Of a stretch of 64,000 bases of DNA, positions 8,392 through 17,946 are shown in pieces (position 1 is the stretch's first letter; each line of letters starts with the position of its first letter). This DNA comes from Candidatus Abyssobacteria bacterium SURF_5. Lineage in GTDB: Bacteria > Abyssobacteria > SURF-5. Position numbers and translations under genes: made by a program. The notes under the pieces are model-generated. The model was not told the DNA's origin, did no database searches, and saw only the letters and a list, made by a program, of their open reading frames with translations. The DNA is taken from NCBI GenBank assembly GCA_003598085.1, contig QZKU01000026.1, forward strand, positions 1 through 64,000, read 5' to 3'.

Positions 8392-10425
8392 TTGCCGCAG
8401 CTTGATCTCCATGAAACACATGCCGAATATTCCGCCGAACCTGAAGTAAGAGCCCCACTCTCGCGCCGGCTGATCATATCGTTTCTTTCGATAGCCGCTA
8501 TCTCGATCCTCTCTTTCCTGTGGTGTCTTCATCTGGTTCAGCAGGCGCGAAGCCAGGGATTTGTCCTGCAAGAGATCAAGCCGCTGATGGACACGCTCAT
8601 CGGCTGGGGAAAGTCTCTTTATTGGCTTGGGGGCCGGCCGCTTTTCGTTCCGGCGATATTAGGTGTTGCCGCGGCGCTCGCAGTGGCAGCATATGCGGCA
8701 TTTCGGAAGGACTGCGCCGCTCTTGCCTCCAATCGGCGGCTGCTGATTCTGGCGCTCGCCTTTGCGCTTATGTACATTATCGGCGGCACGTCAAGCTTCG
8801 CACTTTATATTGCCGGCATTATCGCCGTCATCCTCTTGGGCTGGTTCAGCGAGTTTCGAAGGGAAAGCGTCGCTGAGCCGGCGCCCATCGAAAGAAAAGA
8901 AAAGGCTCTTCTCGGTATGATTCTTCTGCTGGGTCTGCTGCTGCGCATGTATCAGGTGGATGTTTTTCCAAGACTCTACACGGCGGATGAGCAACTGCTC
9001 GCGCAGGTGGTGCTTGAACTGGGTGAGCGGCCCTTCGAGTTCTTTTCCGAGCCCCACATCATGAAGCCTCACCTGCTCAGAATTGCAGGGATTCGGCTGG
9101 CTTTTATGACACTGGGCACAGGCTTGTTTCAGCAGCGAGCCGTATCAGTTTTCGAGGGGACCACCACAATTCTGCTTGTGTACCTGTTGGGCCGAAGCCT
9201 CTGGGGGAACCGGGCCGGCATGTTCTCGGCGTTCCTGCTGGCGATTGATCCCTGGCATATCGGCCACAGCAAAGCCGGTGTGCACAATATCGAGGGCCCT
9301 CTGTTTCTTGCGCTGTTGCTGCTGTTGATCATGAGAACCGTACGGCAAGGCAGCATTCGGAATCTCATCTTTCTTGGGGCCGTCGCCGGCGCAACGGTTT
9401 ACCTCTACCTGTCCTGTGTGATCCTGGCGCCATTCGCTGTAATTGCCGCCATTGCAGGGCGGTATCGCCAGAACAAACTGAAATCGGTCCTCTTGAAAGA
9501 AGCCGTCATCATGGTCGCTGCCGCAGTAGTCGTTGCCCTGCCATACTTCACAGTCGGCCGCGAAAATATCCGGGAACTGGAATCGTTCTACACAGCGGGC
9601 GGAAATTTTCTGACCGCGGCGAAAGAACACGGGTGGAACCCCCTCTTCGTCCTCTTTGTCAACTCGTGGAATGGCATCGAGCACATAATCAACTGGACGG
9701 ATCGAAGCATTCACCCTGCGAAAACATTCTATCCGAATCCGGTGGCGGTCGGCCTGGCTCTTTTAGGTGTAGGTACGCTGATTGGCCTGCGAAAGAAGTT
9801 TGAACATGTCCTCGTGCTCCTCGTGATTCCAATTGCCTGGCTCCCAATGAGCCTGTCATACGGGTTTGCCGAGCGCCGGCTTTTTTCGGGACTGCTGCCT
9901 GTTCCAGCGTTGCTGGGGGGCCTTATCCTGGCGAGGCTGTGGGAGCAGAAGTTCTCAGGATATGCAGCCCGTCGCCTGAGTCGCGCGCTGTTCGTTTCGA
10001 TTCTCATTGCCGCTGTCCCGCTGACTGCGTTTATTGTGTATTCGGATGCCGATCCGATGTCGGGCGGCCGAGTTCACCCGCGGAAGACGGCAGAGTATAT
10101 CGGCTCGCTCCCGCCGGAATATTCTGTCTTCGTTTCCAACCCGGTCAAAGACATCCCTTTCCTGGTCTGTCTTGCCAGCTACGATAGATTGAAAGGAAAG
10201 GCCGATAATAATGCCTTCAGCTTCGTCTCATTCGAGATGCTCGATGCGATGGCGGAAAAAATAGCGCTGACGCCCAATGTGGCGGTTGTTATGGGTGTCG
10301 GCGCGGGAGAGAGAGAATTTCTGCGGAAGGTAAAAGCCCTCAATCCCGATTCGGAGATTGTCGAGGCAGACGAGTTCCTTGCTTGTCTGATTCACAAAAA
10401 CACACCGGACAGGCGAGAGGATTAG
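8392..10425 (+). CDS. GT39-like (PMT-type) membrane glycosyltransferase
   Basis: A 677-residue polytopic membrane protein of GT-C type. After a short cytosolic head come about a dozen hydrophobic segments, and the first large loop carries a TADEQLLAQ acidic motif in the place where protein O-mannosyltransferase/ArnT-like enzymes have their catalytic Asp-Glu. It probably transfers a sugar from a polyprenyl-phosphate donor on the outer face of the inner membrane; donor and acceptor are unknown. I chose the TTG at 8392 because GAGAAGGA lies upstream; the TTG at 8332 is inside the preceding terminator. Its 3' end overlaps the convergent gene by 4 bases. Confidence 0.72.
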   Translation: MPQLDLHETHAEYSAEPEVRAPLSRRLIISFLSIAAISILSFLWCLHLVQQARSQGFVLQEIKPLMDTLIGWGKSLYWLGGRPLFVPAILGVAAALAVAAYAAFRKDCAALASNRRLLILALAFALMYIIGGTSSFALYIAGIIAVILLGWFSEFRRESVAEPAPIERKEKALLGMILLLGLLLRMYQVDVFPRLYTADEQLLAQVVLELGERPFEFFSEPHIMKPHLLRIAGIRLAFMTLGTGLFQQRAVSVFEGTTTILLVYLLGRSLWGNRAGMFSAFLLAIDPWHIGHSKAGVHNIEGPLFLALLLLLIMRTVRQGSIRNLIFLGAVAGATVYLYLSCVILAPFAVIAAIAGRYRQNKLKSVLLKEAVIMVAAAVVVALPYFTVGRENIRELESFYTAGGNFLTAAKEHGWNPLFVLFVNSWNGIEHIINWTDRSIHPAKTFYPNPVAVGLALLGVGTLIGLRKKFEHVLVLLVIPIAWLPMSLSYGFAERRLFSGLLPVPALLGGLILARLWEQKFSGYAARRLSRALFVSILIAAVPLTAFIVYSDADPMSGGRVHPRKTAEYIGSLPPEYSVFVSNPVKDIPFLVCLASYDRLKGKADNNAFSFVSFEMLDAMAEKIALTPNVAVVMGVGAGEREFLRKVKALNPDSEIVEADEFLACLIHKNTPDRRED

Positions 10426-12131
10426 TACAGCTTCAGTACCGCCAGGATATTATCGGCGGACTGATCGATGTCATGGTAGATGACATACCTGAACCCCAAC
10501 GCCCTCAGCCGCTCCCCCTCCTCAAGTGAAAGCTTTCCCGCTTTCGAGCTCTTGGGAATCAGCTCCCGCCCGTATTCAACCACCTGCGGATCGGTTCGGG
10601 AAAGCAGCCCCGCCGGTATCGGCTTCTCATGCAGTGTCTGATAGTACATATACTTCGCCAGCGCCGGATAGCTATCTGAAGGCAAATCCATCACCGCGAA
10701 TTCCTGTTCGTCTCGTCCAATGTCCATATAAATCTTCGGAACCGCCGGCATCTCCTGCATGAATGGAATATTCCACAACTCGATCAGCAGAAGGACGCTG
10801 AAAGCCGCTGCAACCATCGTCCCGGAACGAGCATTGCGTGAACACGCTTGAATTTTGTCAATGAAATGCTTCAGCCCATAGCATGCTAAAACGAATATCC
10901 CGATTTGCGCCGGAACAACGAACCGGTAAGGCGTCCTCATCACTCCAAAAAACGGCAAGTACTTGTACAGCGCAAGGTACGGCATCGGGATAGCGAATGA
11001 CCATTTCCCGAAATGCAGGCGCGTCCCGAGCGAAAGCACCAGGAAGACCAGCAGCATCGCCAGCCAGAATCCGTTTCTGCGCATTGGAGCCTTGACCAGC
11101 GCGACAACAGCAAGACCGATAATCGTGAACGTCAGAAATGTGGCATGGCCGGGAACACCGGAAAGATAATAAATGGACTGCGGCATCAGCCGGAAGAGGA
11201 ACCGGTAGAAAACGTGCTTGTCCGCCGGCAGAATATATCCGAGTGCGTTCGCGGAAAACAGATCGAGCATCTGCTCCGGCTGTGGTTCAGCCGCGCCTGA
11301 CCTCATCACCGCGATCAAGAACGGCAGGAGCAAGAGCCCGCTTCCGGCAAAAAGAATCGAGAACCTGATGAGACTCTCCCGCCCGAACAACTCGTCCCTC
11401 CAGAACAGCGCCGAATAAACGAGGAAAAGCGCAGTCAACAGAGCGAGAAAGTAAACGTACATGTTACAGGTTAGAAAGGTGGCGCCTGCCAGCATCGCGC
11501 CGATCAGCGGGTTTCTCCATCTCTTCTCGCGCAACGTCTTGAGCAGAAACATCACGTACAAGGGGATAAACCCGGTGCTTAACAGTGCGATGTGCACGAT
11601 GTGCATGCTGCGGTAGGGAGCGAACGCGAAGGCCGCTCCCCCGAAAAAAGCAACCAGATTATCCTTTATCAGATATTTCACCAGCGCGAACATCCCCAAT
11701 CCCGCAATAACAAACGAGAGAAGCGATGCAATATTACATCCCAGAATGATTCCGTGTGGCTTGCTCATGAGGAGTTGGAACGGAATGGTCAACAGGCTGT
11801 TCAACAGAGTCAATTCGTGCAGGACCAGACTCGCGCCGTTGGGATAAAAGAGATAGGTTGTACGGAATGGATTCGTCCTCAGGTCGATAAGCGCCTTCTT
11901 AACCCACCACGCATCCCACATGACGATGTTATAATCGGAGCTGCTCCCGATAGGACTTACAATGACGCCTGCACTGAGATCGGTAACCTGGGGATAAGTG
12001 TAAAGAAGCGTGATCGCCGCATAGAGAAGAGCCGCCGTAAGGTGCGGCGTCCAGCGAAAAGGAGCTCCGGATCGCGAATCTTCCAAAACCTTATCCTGCA
12101 CTTCTAAACTTGGCTCTTGAGCGCTCTGCAC
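10422..12131 (-). CDS. polytopic membrane protein, GT-C glycosyltransferase-like
   Basis: A 569-residue protein with a 30-residue cytosolic head, a first membrane span near residues 30-48, then a long periplasmic loop (about 50-100) with a Ser/Asp-rich segment and WDAWWVKKAL, followed by about ten more spans and a soluble C-terminal domain of about 110 residues. This is the layout of GT-C transferases and related uncharacterised membrane proteins, but no clear catalytic DxD is obvious, so the activity is only suggested. GTG start at 12131 with an upstream AGGAAA. It converges with the GT39-like gene. Confidence 0.6.
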   Translation of the reverse strand: MQSAQEPSLEVQDKVLEDSRSGAPFRWTPHLTAALLYAAITLLYTYPQVTDLSAGVIVSPIGSSSDYNIVMWDAWWVKKALIDLRTNPFRTTYLFYPNGASLVLHELTLLNSLLTIPFQLLMSKPHGIILGCNIASLLSFVIAGLGMFALVKYLIKDNLVAFFGGAAFAFAPYRSMHIVHIALLSTGFIPLYVMFLLKTLREKRWRNPLIGAMLAGATFLTCNMYVYFLALLTALFLVYSALFWRDELFGRESLIRFSILFAGSGLLLLPFLIAVMRSGAAEPQPEQMLDLFSANALGYILPADKHVFYRFLFRLMPQSIYYLSGVPGHATFLTFTIIGLAVVALVKAPMRRNGFWLAMLLVFLVLSLGTRLHFGKWSFAIPMPYLALYKYLPFFGVMRTPYRFVVPAQIGIFVLACYGLKHFIDKIQACSRNARSGTMVAAAFSVLLLIELWNIPFMQEMPAVPKIYMDIGRDEQEFAVMDLPSDSYPALAKYMYYQTLHEKPIPAGLLSRTDPQVVEYGRELIPKSSKAGKLSLEEGERLRALGFRYVIYHDIDQSADNILAVLKLY

Positions 12132-12343
12132 AATCCGGTTTTTCCTCAGATATCCTCAAATCTTGACAGGAAACGCAAGGCTATTATACCATTTTCGTAA
12201 CATTTGATTGCCATGTTCAGACCGGGCTCCGACGTACGCCTTCGGTCCGTCATATTTCAATAGAACCACCGTCAGCGATTCCCGTCTCTAGCGCAGAACC
12301 CGCGTTTGCCAATGGTGAAAGAGAAGCGGCAGGGTCAGGATCA

Positions 12344-12970
12344 ATGGAATTTGTCCCGATAACAGAAAAAGATTACGGCCGGATAGCAGATCTGCACCAA
12401 ACCTGTTATCCCGGCGACTTTCTGCCCAGCTTCGGGTATCGTTTCCTTGTCGCGCTATACGATGCAATGTTCAAAGCAGACGCTGTCTTCGGATTCGTCG
12501 GCAAAGAGGACGGCGAGATAGTAGGCTTCAGCCTGTGTACGGCCGATGCGGATCGATTGTTTCCCGCCACCTTGCGAAAAGGGCTCCTCAAGCTCGCATG
12601 GCTTGCCGGACTGAGACTGCTGCAAAAGCCCTCAATCCTGAAAAAACTTTTCGAAACGTTCCTCTACAAGTCGCGCGCAAGCCTTGAAGAGGTAAACGCA
12701 GAGATGATGCTCTGGGCGATTGATCCGAAGTGCCGCGGGCGCGGCCTCGGGACGGAACTGTGGGAGGCATGCGAGAGGGAATTATTGAAGAAACGCATAG
12801 AACGGTACAAAGTTACCGTCTACGCCGATAACAAACCTGCAAACAGCTTCTATAGAAAAAAGGGCTTCAGGCTGGTGCGCGAATTTGTACTTTACGGCAA
12901 GAAGTGGAACCTGTACGTGGGCAGGATTGCGCCCGATAGCTTTCTTCGTCTCACCAAACAAACCAGCTAG
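12344..12970 (+). CDS. GNAT family N-acetyltransferase
   Basis: A 208-residue acetyltransferase. The acetyl-CoA-binding loop CRGRGLGTELW lies near residues 128-138, and the YADNKPANSFYRKKGF element after it is the classic GNAT C-terminal signature. It sits among glycan genes, between a GT-C-like protein and a sugar aminotransferase, so acetylation of an amino sugar made by the neighbouring DegT enzyme is an attractive guess but not shown. ATG at 12344 with AGGATC just upstream. The 212-base gap before it holds no other gene. Confidence 0.8.
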   Translation: MEFVPITEKDYGRIADLHQTCYPGDFLPSFGYRFLVALYDAMFKADAVFGFVGKEDGEIVGFSLCTADADRLFPATLRKGLLKLAWLAGLRLLQKPSILKKLFETFLYKSRASLEEVNAEMMLWAIDPKCRGRGLGTELWEACERELLKKRIERYKVTVYADNKPANSFYRKKGFRLVREFVLYGKKWNLYVGRIAPDSFLRLTKQTS

Positions 12971-13008
12971 TCGAGCCGCCTGCACGAGCTTTCCTGCGGC
13001 GCCCTGAT

Positions 13009-14112
13009 TTATCTCCTCGATCTGCGAATCATTTCACAGATGTAATCGATATCGTCTTCAATCAGCGTCGGCGACGACGGCAGGCTGAGTCCGCTCGAAG
13101 AAAGCATGTCGGAGACGGGGAACTTTCTGCGCGTGCCGTACATCGGCAGCAAATGCATGGGAATGAAAACCGGCCTCGTATCGATGCCGCCTGCTCTCAG
13201 ATGCGCCGCGAGGTCGCCAGGGCCGGGCCCGAACGTCTTCTCGATCAGGATCGTGTATAACCAGAATATGCTGCGAGCCCACGGCCGCTCCGGAGGAAGA
13301 ACGATCCCCTCGATGCCGCCCAGACGCTCCGAATACAGCTTTGCCACGCGCCGCTTCGCCGCCAGAATACCGCCGATCCTCTTCATCTGCGCGCGGCCGA
13401 CGGCAGCTTGCATGTTTGTCATTCGATAATTATAGCCGATCTCCGGATGAAAATATCTTCTCTTGCCATCCATCGAATGGTCGCGCAGGAAACGAATGCG
13501 AGCATCCACTTCCGGATCATTGGTTACAACCATTCCGCCTTCGCCCGTCGTAATAACCTTGTTCCCATAAAAGCTGAAACAACCGATATCGGCAAGCGGG
13601 CCGACGCGCTTTCCCTTATACAGCGAGCCGTGCGCCTCGGCGGCGTCCTCGATTACTTTCAGGTCGTGTTCGCGCGCAATCTCCACCACCCGCTCGATAT
13701 CGAACGGGTGGCCGTACAGATGAACGCCGACGATCGCCTTCGTTCGCCGCGTAATAGCCTTCTTTATCAGTTCCGGATCAATCGTCCAGGTTTCCTTCTC
13801 GACATCCACCAGAATCACTTTCGCGCCGGTGTAGGCCACGCTGTTTGCCGTGGCGACAAAGGTGAGATCGGGGACGATTACTTCATCGCCTCTTCCAATT
13901 CCCAACGCAACCAGCGCAAGGTGCAGCGCCGCGGTCCCACTCGATGTCGCCGCCGCACATTGACAGCGGCAGAACTTTGCAAACGTACGCTCAAACAGGT
14001 CGATGTGTCTTCCCAGCGATGAAATCCAGCACGTGCGGATGCATTCCTCCAGCAGGTCCAGTTCTTCCTGCCCCAGCAATGGCTCATAAACCGGATAATG
14101 CTTTTTCTTCAT
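13009..14112 (-). CDS. DegT/DnrJ/EryC1/StrS-family sugar aminotransferase
   Basis: PLP-dependent aminotransferase that aminates keto-sugar nucleotides (for example UDP- or dTDP-4-keto or 3-keto sugars) for surface polysaccharide. It has the full family pattern at 367 residues: SSGTAALHLAL near residue 58, VIEDAAEAHG with Asp156 contacting the PLP ring nitrogen, and FSFYGNKVITTGEGGM with the Schiff-base Lys185. The ATG at 14112 overlaps the stop of the upstream membrane-protein gene (ATGA), indicating translational coupling. The exact sugar is not predictable. Confidence 0.92.
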   Translation of the reverse strand: MKKKHYPVYEPLLGQEELDLLEECIRTCWISSLGRHIDLFERTFAKFCRCQCAAATSSGTAALHLALVALGIGRGDEVIVPDLTFVATANSVAYTGAKVILVDVEKETWTIDPELIKKAITRRTKAIVGVHLYGHPFDIERVVEIAREHDLKVIEDAAEAHGSLYKGKRVGPLADIGCFSFYGNKVITTGEGGMVVTNDPEVDARIRFLRDHSMDGKRRYFHPEIGYNYRMTNMQAAVGRAQMKRIGGILAAKRRVAKLYSERLGGIEGIVLPPERPWARSIFWLYTILIEKTFGPGPGDLAAHLRAGGIDTRPVFIPMHLLPMYGTRRKFPVSDMLSSSGLSLPSSPTLIEDDIDYICEMIRRSRR

Positions 14113-15752
14113 AGCGGTTTCTGCAGTTCTCCCGGCGCGATGGGATCAAGGATGCGTGTACGATAGATACTGACGGAATCGTTCTTGTATATCGACTCCA
14201 GGTACGGCGCTTGGTCGGGATCGAAATCGCCCATGGCGCGTTCTTCGCGGCCGTAAAAGATAAAGCCGATGCCGCCGGCCCGGAGGAAATTCTCTCTGTC
14301 GCTGTCCGACGTGGTTCCAGTAAAGACCCGATGCGCCGAACGGTACCGCGCATCATGGGTGGGATGGTCATACTGCCCCAGCCACGCAGGTTTTCCGGTC
14401 ATGCCGGGGATATAGTTGCCAACGACGTCCCCCGAAAGAACCACCCCTTCCCCCGTCTCGCCCTTCAAAAAACGGAGCGCCTCATACTCATCCTCGGTCA
14501 GCGAAAATGCTTCCGGATGCGTCTTCAGGCGTGATATCCGATCAATTATATTACAGAACGTACTGGGGAAAGTAAAGGTAACCAACAGCCCGGCCAAAAG
14601 AAACGCGGCCGCTTTCCTCTTCTTCTCCGAATCCGTCCACTCGAACCCGAGCGCCGGCAAAACAGCCTGAAAAATGCCGCGTGTCGCCAGAACCGCCAGC
14701 GGCAGTTGCAGCCCAAGAACCGCCCGCGCCTCCTGCTGCAGGAGGGGATACGAGTAAAGCAGAACAAAATTTGTCGCCGTCCAGCAAATAAGCATCAGGT
14801 CTCCGCTTCTCAGGAGCCGACTCTTCAGGAGGAAGATTATGTAAGCCAAACTCAAAATCAGGAGCGGCGCAAATCCAACAAGATACGTCGCCACACCGGG
14901 AGAGCGGACAGGCACTTGCGGCAAGAGAGCCGGATAAAGCAGCGAAAGGCGAAGATAGTATATGACCGGCCATATGGCGACCGCGCCGAAAACGATGGAA
15001 ACCCGCAGCGGCCGGCTATGCTTCCCCCCAACAAACGAAATTCCCGCATACACCGCAAGCGCCGCCATCACCACAACCAGGTTCACGACGTGAATGAAAC
15101 CGAGCACCAGTCCGCAGACACCCGCGCCGAAGGCCGGCGCCAGCTTATCGCCTGAGACAGCCTTCTCAATAAGAGCGAAGCATGCCGCGATCAGGATAAG
15201 CGCAAGCGCGAGGTGCGGAAACGACATGTGGGTAAAGAACGAGGTCGCTTCGGGCGTCGCGATGTCCGCCGGAGCGAATGGCATGCTTCCGGTGCGGTAG
15301 TACGTAATCATCTGGATCCAGCCGGCCCCCGCCCCGAAACAAATCATAAGCAGACCCGCGATTCGCTCGCGCGTCGATTCGACAAAACGGCCAATAAAAT
15401 ACCACGCAACCGGCACGAAAAGAAAAATCGCGGCCGCCCTGGCCGCATGAAAAGCCGCCACATGGCTGAGCCCGAAAACATGTGCAGCTCGTCCGAGCAG
15501 CGCCCAGAAGAAACCGTGGTAAATCCTGTCAAGCTCTCCGCCGGCGAATTTATTCTGCAGCAGCAGCTTCCAATCATCGGCCTGCTCCATCATCATGAAA
15601 TAGAAATTCGAGTCGCGGACGCCGGCCGCGATGCCCATGAACCTGCGGCCGGGCACGTGGTGGAGCCAGCCGTACAGCAGGGGGACGTTGGACAGCGCCA
15701 GGAGTGCGGCGGCTACGGCCACGAGCAGGATTGCTTGTTTTCTGGAAGACAC
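14109..15752 (-). CDS. polytopic membrane protein, probable GT-C glycosyltransferase
   Basis: A 547-residue protein with an N-terminal span (residues 8-30), an extracytoplasmic loop with DSNFYFMMMEQADDW, about eleven further hydrophobic segments and a soluble C-terminal domain of about 120 residues. It resembles uncharacterised GT-C/PMT-like proteins; the acidic loop residues could be catalytic. GTG start at 15752, weak SD. The coupled aminotransferase downstream supports a glycan function. It lies only 50 bases downstream of pmbA, so read-through from the purine-tryptophan string is possible. Confidence 0.6.
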   Translation of the reverse strand: MSSRKQAILLVAVAAALLALSNVPLLYGWLHHVPGRRFMGIAAGVRDSNFYFMMMEQADDWKLLLQNKFAGGELDRIYHGFFWALLGRAAHVFGLSHVAAFHAARAAAIFLFVPVAWYFIGRFVESTRERIAGLLMICFGAGAGWIQMITYYRTGSMPFAPADIATPEATSFFTHMSFPHLALALILIAACFALIEKAVSGDKLAPAFGAGVCGLVLGFIHVVNLVVVMAALAVYAGISFVGGKHSRPLRVSIVFGAVAIWPVIYYLRLSLLYPALLPQVPVRSPGVATYLVGFAPLLILSLAYIIFLLKSRLLRSGDLMLICWTATNFVLLYSYPLLQQEARAVLGLQLPLAVLATRGIFQAVLPALGFEWTDSEKKRKAAAFLLAGLLVTFTFPSTFCNIIDRISRLKTHPEAFSLTEDEYEALRFLKGETGEGVVLSGDVVGNYIPGMTGKPAWLGQYDHPTHDARYRSAHRVFTGTTSDSDRENFLRAGGIGFIFYGREERAMGDFDPDQAPYLESIYKNDSVSIYRTRILDPIAPGELQKPL

Positions 15753-15802
15753 GAGGGTTACGTCAGTTTCTCTTTAATAGACACTTTTCTCATTCGGAAA
15801 GT

Positions 15803-17149
15803 TCATTTCCCGCTGACGACTACATCGGTGACGAGAAACGAGGGCGAGCCGTATCGGCTGTAGAATTTCAGGTTTCGCGCGACCGCCTCGATATTCATCA
15901 GGACATCCCTTACGTTGCCCGCAATGGTCGTCTCTCGCACGGGGAATGCAGGTTTTCCGTTCTCGATCCACAGCCCGCTTGCGCCGACTGAGAAATCGCC
16001 TGAGACCATGTCTATCGTGTGCATGCCCATCGCATCGGTCACTAAAAAACCGCGCGAGCAGTTATCGCACAGATTGTCAGGATCGGTGTCGCCCGGAACA
16101 AGATAAAAATTCGTCGCGCCGACTTCGGGCGTCGATGCATATGAGGAGCGGACGCCGTTGCCGGTTGATTCGGTGCCGCCTTTTGCCGCCGTATACGTGT
16201 CGTAGAGGAAGCCCTGCAGGACACCCGCCTCAACCAGAACCGTCCGCTTCGAAGCTACTCCCTCTCCATCGGCCGGCGCGGGATACAGCCCGCGTTCAAA
16301 CATGCCGTCATCTATAATCGTGACGTTCCGGTTTGCCATTTGCCTGCCGACTTTATCGGCGAACAGCGACTTGCCTTTCTGCACCTGGTCCGCCATGAGC
16401 GCGTGCCCGATTGCCGCAACGAACTCGGCCGCGACCGGAGCATCAAGGATAATCGGAACCTTCGCCGTCTCGATTTGCCGCGCCCCGAGCAGACTGAGCG
16501 CGCGCCTGCTTGCATTCCTGCCGACAGGCGCGACATCGAGCGCGCTGAAATAGAAGGAGTGATCGAAATCCCACCCCATTTGGGCGTCTCCTCCTTCTTC
16601 AGCGACCACCATCACGCTCGCGGCGCATGAGGTGCCCCGACTCCACAGCGATATCCCCTTGCTGTTCGCCAGGTGCGCCTCATAGCTTGCATCTGAAGCG
16701 GTCGCCTGCCGGACCTTCGTTATCCGCTTGTCGACTGCCCGCGCGGCGCCTTCGAGATTGAGCGCGCGCTCGATCCGGTCATCAAGTCCCACGTCTTTAA
16801 GCTGCTCGTCAAACTTCTCTATTTCTATATACCGCGGAGATGGCCTCGGAAGCACGTTGAATTCATCCGGAGAACTCGATTCCGCATTCGCCAGGGCTTG
16901 CCTGGCCGCCGATTCTATAGCGGAATTACCCAGATCGGACGTATACGCAAACCCCAGCCGATTCGCGACAAGCACGCGCACTCCAATGCCCGAGCCTTCG
17001 CGCACCTTCTGGCTTTCAACCTTGCCGCCGCTCACTTCGACCGAGACCGAGCTTGTCCGGTTGAAGAATCCTTCGGCCTCCGTGGCGCCGGCCGAAAGCG
17101 CCGCTTCAATGGCCAGCTTTACCTTTCGCTCATCCGATTTTCTCGTCAT
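15803..17149 (-). CDS. pmbA: TldE/PmbA family metalloprotease subunit
   Basis: Member of the TldD/PmbA (TldE) family, which forms a TldD-TldE heterodimeric metallopeptidase acting on unfolded or modified peptides (microcin maturation, CcdA degradation). The 448-residue length, the EVSGGKVES and GIGVRVL start region, the NGVRSSYASTPEVGATNFYL block and the C-terminal GDFSVGASGLWIENG motif are characteristic. The HExxxH zinc site belongs to TldD and is absent, as expected. No tldD is in the window, so the partner must lie elsewhere. The ATG overlaps the trpA stop (ATGA), putting this protease subunit at the end of the trp genes. Confidence 0.9.
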   Translation of the reverse strand: MTRKSDERKVKLAIEAALSAGATEAEGFFNRTSSVSVEVSGGKVESQKVREGSGIGVRVLVANRLGFAYTSDLGNSAIESAARQALANAESSSPDEFNVLPRPSPRYIEIEKFDEQLKDVGLDDRIERALNLEGAARAVDKRITKVRQATASDASYEAHLANSKGISLWSRGTSCAASVMVVAEEGGDAQMGWDFDHSFYFSALDVAPVGRNASRRALSLLGARQIETAKVPIILDAPVAAEFVAAIGHALMADQVQKGKSLFADKVGRQMANRNVTIIDDGMFERGLYPAPADGEGVASKRTVLVEAGVLQGFLYDTYTAAKGGTESTGNGVRSSYASTPEVGATNFYLVPGDTDPDNLCDNCSRGFLVTDAMGMHTIDMVSGDFSVGASGLWIENGKPAFPVRETTIAGNVRDVLMNIEAVARNLKFYSRYGSPSFLVTDVVVSGK

Positions 17150-17946
17150 TGTTTCACCGCCTTCACGAGCTGCGAAACGAAGTGGGAAACCCGCTCGATA
17201 AGATCAGGGGCGGCCGCGTTCTCTTCGATTTTCTTCACTATCGCAGAGCCGACGACAACCGCATCGGCATACCCGGCAACCTCCGCCGCCAGCGCCGGAT
17301 TCGAAATGCCGAACCCGACGGCGACGGGCATTCCCGAGCGGGTGCGAATTCTTTCGACCATCGAGGAAATGCCGCCGGCCATTTTCTCTTGAAAGCCGGT
17401 GACGCCCTCGCGCGAAACGTAATAGATGAATCCGCTGCTGAAGCGCGAGATCAGATCGATTCGCTCATCGGTGCTGGTCGGCGCGAGCAGATACACGGTG
17501 CTCAAGTCCTTCATATCCATGAGCGCCTTGTAATCCTTCGATTCCTCCGGCGGCAGGTCAAGCACCAGCGCGCCGTCAACTCCCGCATCCGCCGCCTGCG
17601 CCACAAATGTCTCGATCCCGAGATGGTGAATCGGATTGAAGTAGCTGAAGAAGATGATCGGTATCTGCGACTCCGCGCGGATCTGCTTGACCGTCTCCAG
17701 CACCTTTTTCAGCGTTGTCCCGCGATGGAGCGCTCGCTCGGCCGCCCGCTGATTAACCGCTCCATCGGCGAGCGGATCGGAAAACGGTATCCCCAACTCG
17801 ACCAAATCCACTCCGATACGATCGAACTCGATAACCAGCCTGCGCGTCGCCTCGAGCGTCGGGTCACCCGCAGTAATATACGCGATAAAGCCGCTCCGCC
17901 CGCTTCGCTTCAAAGCTTCAAATGTTTGCGCAACGCGATTCTGCAT
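17146..17946 (-). CDS. trpA: tryptophan synthase alpha subunit
   Basis: Cleaves indole-3-glycerol phosphate to indole and glyceraldehyde-3-phosphate; indole is channelled to TrpB. A 266-residue TIM barrel with the catalytic pair Glu50 and Asp61 in VELGIPFSDPLADG and the phosphate loop GFGISNP. Its ATG shares one base with the trpB stop (TAATG) and its stop overlaps pmbA. Family length and motifs are normal. Confidence 0.97.
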   Translation of the reverse strand: MQNRVAQTFEALKRSGRSGFIAYITAGDPTLEATRRLVIEFDRIGVDLVELGIPFSDPLADGAVNQRAAERALHRGTTLKKVLETVKQIRAESQIPIIFFSYFNPIHHLGIETFVAQAADAGVDGALVLDLPPEESKDYKALMDMKDLSTVYLLAPTSTDERIDLISRFSSGFIYYVSREGVTGFQEKMAGGISSMVERIRTRSGMPVAVGFGISNPALAAEVAGYADAVVVGSAIVKKIEENAAAPDLIERVSHFVSQLVKAVKQ

